From assembly GCA_029783825.1 (NCBI GenBank), contig JAREIK010014603.1:1-64000 (forward strand): a DNA stretch of 64,000 nt, in the 5' to 3' direction. Numbering within the stretch: the stretch's first letter is position 1; each line of letters begins with the position of its first letter. Origin of the DNA: Sapria himalayana. Its lineage: Eukaryota > Streptophyta > Magnoliopsida > Malpighiales > Rafflesiaceae. Shown here in pieces: positions 56,373 to 64,000 of the stretch. Under the pieces are notes generated by a model. That model worked only from the letters and a program-made list of their open reading frames with translations. It had not been told where the DNA came from and searched no databases. The position numbers were made by a program, and so were the translations under genes.

Positions 56373-57619
56373 CTGTTGCACCACACACACATAACGACGG
56401 ACCACAAAACACACATGCACATATTCTTGTCCATTTTGGTGTGGCATTTAGAGGGGCTAGCAAGTCCTGGAAGCAGCCAAAATTATGGGCCACCAGCTTA
56501 GAGAGGGCCCCGCTAGCAAGCCGGGATGATAACATTCAGACAATAGACGAGACCGAGCAAAGTGGTCGGTAGTAAACCCAGGAGTAGCTAGGAGTGGGTC
56601 CCACTAGCCCTATCAGGCAGCATAGAGGGCCACCCAACCGTTGCCTAATAGGAGTAGCGGTAATCCATGATTAATTGGAGAGCAGGCAAAACCCGAAGCA
56701 TCACCAAGCAGGGCCAGTAAGCAATGGAGTCCAGACCAGCCACACGGAAGAGAAACATTCAAACTTGTAGTTTATGTTTGTAGTCTTATTTGTATTATGG
56801 ACTTTGTATGCGCAATGTATTTGTAGAGATGGATCATGACATACTCACACACACAATCTTGTCGGTTCTCTATGTAGCATGCAATGAGGGCAACTGGACC
56901 CATGAGTATCTCTAAGTTGGGCCAACTAATGCATTTTGTAAATACACATTAGGCGATGCTACACTCCCAAGAGCAGAGGACCCATCTTTATAGCATTTTG
57001 TAATTTTACTTGTATTCTAGCTTGGTTGTACGCGTAGATAATTAGACTATGAGATGGACCTCATCACACATGCACACCGATGCATGCATGTTTTTTGATA
57101 TTTTTTCGGTGCAACATACAACCACTTCTTGGAGCTCGAGGAGGAAGCATTCTAACCCAAGATATACTCTTTTGAAGATTATTGGAGCAAAAGAATGTGG
57201 AATTCAGAGGTGAGAATGAATTGACAAAGTACCATAGATATGGACTTGTGGATTTATGGGTATTCAGTTTTACATGTATTCCATTGCATAGCAATGACAT
57301 AGGCAAACACTTGATGCTGAATGTCACACACATGCACAATCTTCTATTTGCATAGTTTCAATATGGTGCATCATTCAAGTTCCTCCAAAAGGCTTGGACA
57401 AATCCGAATGGAAAGGACGCAGTGCGCATAATGACTCAATGCCAACTCTGATGTCCGGGAATTCCAGGTTATTTTAGTTTATTCGTACGCTTGGAATTAG
57501 TAGGCATTATGTTTTATTATGTATTTTATGCATATAATCATTAAGGTGCATAGGATTTAGTGGGCTGGCCTAAATTAGTCAGCTTTTTAGTCTCTTTTAA
57601 GTAGTGTGCCTAAATGATA

Positions 57620-57660
57620 AATAAAGTGTGTATTTTCCGAAAAAAAAAAACAAAAAAAAA
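57620..57660 (+). other. Possible retroposed transcript 3' end
   Basis: AATAAA at 57620-57625 is followed 14 bases later by an A run with one C (57640-57660). This is the right-arm version of 28571-28611. Confidence 0.45.
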
Positions 57661-57745
57661 CCATAAACCCTAAAGTTTAAATCCTAAACCTTAAACCATA
57701 AACTATAACTCTACTCCATAAACCCTAAATCCTAAATCTCATGTT
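57661..57745 (-). repeat. Degenerate telomere-like tract, right arm
   Basis: CCATAAACCCTAAAGTTTAA, CCTAAACCTTAAACC and CATAAACCCTAAATCC words, the CCCTAAA form of a degenerate plant telomere repeat. Confidence 0.6.
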
Positions 57746-58848
57746 TTGCACTTTTATAATCAAATGACTAAGTGTTTTTTTAATTAGAAATTCACAACTT
57801 TTAGGAATGTCACAGATTTATCTTTTTGTATATGTAACTCAAAGTCATGACTCAAGGGGTGAGTTATGGATTCAGTCACTTTCTTGCTTTAGATTATTGT
57901 AGCATTAGCAATGGTTATGATTGTTTATTTTGTCTCTAGAACACAAAATCATATCGATGAGAATATGCCATAACTTGTGTCTCTTTGTTGAACATATTGT
58001 TATGAACTAAGAATGATCATGAATACATATTTAATCACTATAATACTAGGTCACAGTATTGGATAAGACCATAGCGTGTGCATTTTTATCTTTATATTGC
58101 AGAGTCATTGCACTAGGAATGATTGTAACTTTGGACATTTCTCAAGAGCAAAAGTCATGACCGTAGAAATAGTTAAAGCTCGAGTACTACTCTTTATAAC
58201 TTTCTATAGCTAAAATTCTTGGGATTGGAAATATAACTATGGTTTTTTCCTTTGATTTGTGACCTCAAGAGTCAATATGCAAGACTAATATATTGAGCAA
58301 TGATTAAAACCTTTTATACATTTGAATATGATTCATTTATACCTTTTAGGGTATTATGAGCTTGTATACATAACTCATTTTATATAAAAAGAAAGAAATG
58401 ATACTTTTCATATCCATGAGGATATAAAAAAAAGGCTTAGACATGCCAATAAAATAAATTTTTTGATTCTTGATTGAAAGAGAGCCCATACTTCTTGGCC
58501 TGCTCAAACCACCCTGGGGCTAGTTTGTTCTATTGGCTACAAGGTGGTTATTTATTTAGAGGTGAACTATGTTTTAAAGAAATTGCTTTAAATGTGTGCA
58601 TGAGAGATATTTAAGAAGAAATTACAATAATCAATATAAATAACATCCTAAACAACTAGCTATTTCAACACATAGGGGTACAACTTTTGTTTAGTCTGTT
58701 ATCGTACATGAGTCAAATTACCTTTGATAGCCTAGTGATTCAACATCAAATATGATGAAACATAATTTCGATAAAGTAAAAGCTCCTATTATTTTGGATA
58801 GAGCTTTAGCAATCATTATAGAGTTGCGAGAAGAACAAAATAAATTAT

Positions 58849-61800
58849 TTTAATTATTCATTATAATTTAAATTTTTATTTTATTTATTTATCAGTTTAT
58901 TATTATAGAAATATTAATTACAAAATAAATTATTAGTGAGACGGATCTAATTTAAATTAAACTGGTATATCCTAAATAATAAAGAATAAATCTCATTTTT
59001 TTTTCATATTAATTTTAAATATTCAAATTTAATTATTTATTTGTTTATTTTTATATAAATATTAATTACAAAATAAATTATGAGTTACACAAATATAATT
59101 TATATAAATTATTTTTCATCAAAATCATATAGATAAACTTTTTAAAAGAAAAAAAAATTCAAAACAAAAAATTATTATATAGTAATATATTTTGCTTTAC
59201 TTCTGAATAATTTTAGGTTTTGTACTTATATTAATATTGATATCTATCTTATTAATAATAGATTATTAATTTATTTTTTGATCATTATTATAATATTTAT
59301 CAATAAAATAGTTTATATTGAATTTATATGATATATAAATATAATGATTATTATAACTAAATATTGAGTTCACTTTTGAAAAAAATTTAAAAATTATTAT
59401 ATTTTCTAAAATTATAACCTTTGACAATATCAAAAAATAATAAAAATAAATTTTTTGTTTTTTTATTTTTTAAATAAAACCTATAAACTACTAAATGCAT
59501 ACACAGTTAAATAAGTAAACTCCTAGAACCCATAATGCATAAATACAGTAACCATTAAACCGATATATAATACATAATAAATAATAAATCTAATTTTTAT
59601 TTCTATTTATTATAATTTTAAATATTCATTTTAATTATATATTAGTTTTTTTTATTTAAAAATTTATTACAAAATAAATAATGAGTGTGACAAATATAAT
59701 TTAAATAATTTATTTTTAATGAAATAATATATATATGCATATAAAAGAAGTAAAAATTTAAAAATTTAAAAATATTTTCCAGTAATATATTTTACTTTAA
59801 TTTTGAATCAATTTGGGTTTTGTAAATATTTTTTAATTAATTTCTATCTCTTTATTAATAGTTTATTAATTTAATTTTTGATCATTATTATAATATTTAT
59901 CAATAAAATTGTTTATAATAAATTTATATGATATATAATTATTAATATTATTATAACCAAAATATTATATTTACATTTAAAAAAATTTAAATATTATTAT
60001 ATTTTCAAAGGTTATAACCTATGAAAATCAGAAAAAATTATAAAAATTTGTTTATTATTTTTTTGTTTAAATAAAACCTATAAACCACTAAATGCCTAAA
60101 AACATAAATCGCTAAATTTTCAAATGACAAAACATCTAAATACTTAAACCATTAAACTGGTATACATTAATAATAAATCATAAATCTCATTTTAATTATT
60201 CTTCGGTATAATTTAAAATTTTTATTTGTATTATTTATCAGTTTATTTTTATAGAAATATTAATTATAAAATAAATTATTATTGAGACATATATAATTAA
60301 AATTAAACGGGTATACTTTAAATAATAATTAATAAATCTCATTTTTTTCATTATAATTTTAAATATTCATTTTAATTATTTATTTGTTTATTTTTATATA
60401 AATATTAATAAAAAATTAATTATGAGTTAGACAAATATAATTTATATAAATTATTTTTAATCAAAAAATATAGATAAATTTTTTAAAATAAAAAAAAATC
60501 AAAACAAAAAACTACTATTTTGTAATATATTTTGCTTTGCTTTTGAATTATTTTACGTTTTGTAATTATATTGTAATTATATTTTAATTAATAATTATCT
60601 TATTAAAAATAGATTATTTATTTATTTTTTGATCGTTATTAGAATATTTATCAATAAAATTGGTTATATTGAATTTATATGATATATAAATATAATGATT
60701 ATTATAACTAAATATTGTATTCACTTTTAAAAAAAATTTAAAAATTCTTATATTTTCAAATGTTATAACCTTAAAAAATGAGAAAAAATAATAAAAATAA
60801 ATTTTTTGTTATTTCATTTTTTAAAAAAAACCTATATATTTTTAAATGCTTACTTACTTAAATTAGTAAGCTCATAAATCCCAAAACCCCTAAAAACATA
60901 AACCTTTTAACATGTATATAATACTTAATAAATAATAAATCTCATTTTTATTTCTATTTATTATAATTTTAAATATTCATTTTAACTATTTATAGTTTAA
61001 TTTTTTAGAAAAATTAATTACAAAATTAATTTCGAGTAAGACAAATATTATTTAAATAATTTATTTTAATAAAAAAAATATAAGCTTATAAAAAAGAAGG
61101 AAAATTTTAAAAATTAAATATTATTATTTAGTAATATATTTTGATTTGATTTTGAATCATTTTATGTTATGTAAATATATTTTAATTAATATTTATATTA
61201 TTAATAATAGAATATTAATTTAATTTTTGATCATTATTATAATATCTATCATTAAAATTATTTATATTGAATTTATATGATATATAATTAGTAAGATTAA
61301 TATAAATATACATTGTATTCATATTTCAAAAAATTTTAAAAATTATTTTATTTTCAAAGATTATAACCTTTGAAAATTAGAAAAAATCAAAAAAATAATT
61401 TTAAATTTTTATTATATAAATAAAACCTATAAACTACTAAATGCCTAAAAACATAAATTGCTAAACTCTTAAACGACAAAACTCCTAAATAATCAAATCA
61501 TTAAACAGGTATACCATATATAATAAATAATAAATCTCATTTTAATTTGTATTCATTATAATTTTAAATATTCATTTTAATTATTTATTAGTTTATTTTT
61601 TATAGAAATATCAATCACGAAATAAATAATGAGTGAGACAAATATAATTTTAAAAATTTATTTTAAATAAAAAAAAATAATCTTATATAAAGAAGTAAAA
61701 ATATAAAAATAAAAAATTATTATTTAGTAATATATTTTACTTTGATTTTGAATCATTATATATAAGTTTTGAAATTATATTTTAATTGTGATCAATCTTA

Positions 61801-64000
61801 TTAATAATAGTTTATTAATTTTTATGTGATCATTTTAATAATATCGAACAATAAAATTACTTATATTCATTTAAAATGTCTTATAATTATTAAGTTATTA
61901 TAACTAAATATTATAATTACATTTGAAAAAAATTTAAAAATTATTATATTTTCAAAGGTTATAACCTTCAAAAATGATAAAAAATCACAAAAATAATTTT
62001 TTATTATTTTATTATTTAAATAAAACTCATAAGCCACTAAATGCCTAAACATTTATATCTCTAGACTCCTAAACCCCAAAAGCCCCTAAATACTTAAACC
62101 ATTAAACATATATAACCTAAATAATAAATAATAAATCTCATTTTTATTTGTATTCATTATAATTTTAAATATTCATTTTATTTATTTTTTAGTTTATTTT
62201 TATAGAAATATTAATTACAAAATAAAAAATGAGTGAGACATATGATTTAAATAATATATTTTTTATTAAAAAAAAATATAAACTTATAAAAATAAACAAA
62301 ATTTCAAAAATTTAAAATTTAATTTAGTAATATAATTTACGTTGATTTTGAATTATTTTGGGTTCTACAAATATATTTTAATTAATATCTATCTTATTAA
62401 TAATAGTTTATTAATTTATTTTTTGATCATTTTTATAATATATATTAATACATTTTTTATATTGAATCTAAAACAAATATAATTATTAAGATCATTATAA
62501 CTAAGTATTGTATTCATATTTTAGAACTATTAAAAAATTATTATATTTTTAAAGGTCATAACCTTTGAAAATCATGAAAATTCATAAAAAAATTTTTTTT
62601 GTTATTACATTGATTAAATAAAACCTATAAACAAGAAAATGTGTTAACATATAAATCAATAAACTACTTAACCCCAAAACCACAAAAAACTTAAACAATT
62701 AAATAATAAATAATAAATCTCATTTTTATTAGTATTCATTATAATTTTAAATATACATTTTAATTATTTATTAATTTAATTTTATAGAAATATAAATTAA
62801 AAAATAAATTATTAGTGAGACAAATATAATTTAAATAATTTATTTTTCATCAAAAAATATATAGGCTTATATATGGATAGAAAATTTAAAAAATTTAAAA
62901 TTAATATTTAGTAAAATATTTCACTTTGATTTTGAGTCATTTTAGGTTTTGCAAATATATTTTAAACAATATTTATCTTATTAATAATATGTTATTACTT
63001 TTTTATGATCATTATTATAATAAATATCAATAAAATAGTTTATATTGAATTTATATGATATATAATTATTATGATTATTATAACTTCATATTGTATTCAC
63101 TTTTCAAATAAAATTTAAAAATTATTATATTTTCTAAGGTTATAACCTTCGAAAATGAGAAAAAATAACAAAATTAAATTTTTTGTTATTTTATTTTTTA
63201 TATAAAACCTATAAACCACGAAATGACTAAATACTAAAATAACTAAACTACTAAACCCCGAAGCCCATAAATACTTAAAATATTAAATTAGTATAGTCTA
63301 AATAATAAATCATAAATCTCAATTTTATTAGTATTCATTATAATTTTAAATATTTATTTTAATTATTTATCAGTTTATTTTTATAGAACTATTAATTACA
63401 AGATAAATTATCAGTGCGACATATATAAATTAAATAATTTATTTTTCATCAAATAAAAAATGCTCATAAAAAGAGGCAAAATTTTAAAAATAAAAAATTA
63501 TTATTTAATAATATATCTCATTTTGATTTTGAATTATTTTAGATTTTACAATTTTATTTTAATTTATATCATTCTTATAAATACAAGTTTATTAATTTAT
63601 TTATTGATCATTATTATAATATCTATCAATAAAATTTTTTATATTGAGATTACATTATATATAATTATTAAGATTATTATAACTAAATATTATATTCACA
63701 TTTCAAAAAATTTAAAAATTATTATATTTTCAAAGGTTACAACCTTCAAAAATCAAAAAAAATCAAAAAATTAAATTTTTTGTTTTTTCATTCTTTAAAT
63801 AAAAACTATAAATCACTAAAGGTCTAAACAATTAAATCATTATACTCCTAAACCATAAAACACCTAAATACTTAAACCATTAAACCGATATATCCTAAAT
63901 AATAAATAATAAATCTCACTTTTATTTGTATTCATTATAATTTTAATTATTCATTTTAATTATTTAGTAGTTTATTATTTTAGAATTATAAATTACAAAA
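58849..64000 (-). repeat. AT-rich satellite array, right block
   Basis: Same monomer family as the left array but inverted, with CCTATAAACCACTAAATGCC-type sequence on the plus strand and palindromic landmarks about every 600 bp (near 59410, 60010, 60760, 61355, 61955, 62555, 63135, 63735). It continues beyond the window. Confidence 0.9.

Larger units (their letters stand above)
56373..58848. other. 2.5-kb non-satellite insert (right arm copy)
   Basis: Inverted counterpart of 27381-29858, with no recognisable coding content. It includes the plus-strand AATAAA and A-rich tract at 57620-57660 and the telomere-like tract at 57661-57745. Confidence 0.6.
53173..64000 (+). repeat. Right arm of giant inverted repeat
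   Basis: Reverse-complement partner of 22246-33142. It begins within the EDA7/NOL10 intron at about ATTTTATGATAATTACAA and runs to the window end without losing similarity. It differs from the left arm by scattered substitutions, microsatellite length and small indels, including a 75-bp exon deletion on this side. Confidence 0.92.

Overview
The window is nuclear DNA of a flowering plant, species not determinable by eye. The evidence is a plant-type spliced nucleolar WD-repeat gene (EDA7/NOL10 family), plant hAT transposons with BED-finger transposases, degraded Ty1/copia fragments, a tRNA-derived SINE, TTTAGGG-like tracts and very AT-rich satellite DNA. There is no bacterial-style gene organisation, and no gene in the window looks intact.

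Layout. 1-27,380 is an AT-rich satellite with monomers of about 595 bp (variants about 535 and 740 bp). It is interrupted by a 7.2-kb hAT element (4,588-11,807), which itself contains a second 3.5-kb hAT element of another family (7,465-10,977). A 1,515-bp block of the satellite is duplicated almost perfectly in tandem (12,121-15,150). 27,381-29,858 is a 2.5-kb non-satellite insert, followed by one more monomer. 31,058-33,108 is a minus-strand pseudogene copy of the 3' half of EDA7/NOL10. 33,143-39,070 is a mosaic of hAT-like fragments, simple repeats and a strong GC-rich hairpin. 39,071-55,170 is the long plus-strand EDA7/NOL10 pseudogene, with at least fourteen recognisable exons; its introns carry degraded copia fragments on both strands and several short non-autonomous hAT elements. 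55,861-64,000 repeats the satellite, insert and satellite in reverse orientation.

The dominant structure is a giant inverted repeat. About 10.9 kb (22,246-33,142) reappears inverted at 53,173-64,000, and the right arm runs off the window. Each arm holds the 3' half of EDA7/NOL10, a SINE in an intron, the 3' flank, a satellite monomer, the 2.5-kb insert and more satellite. The spacer is about 20 kb. The arms are close but not identical (roughly 95-98% where compared by eye). The two gene copies carry different disabling changes, so this does not look like one sequence assembled twice. The inner break on the left abuts a truncated hAT-like element.

The satellite has two features of its own. 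Each monomer carries a perfect palindrome centred on CAAAGGTTATAACCTTTG, and a tract of about 85 bp resembling degenerate telomere repeat. All positions, splice sites and repeat matches were read by eye without alignment software.
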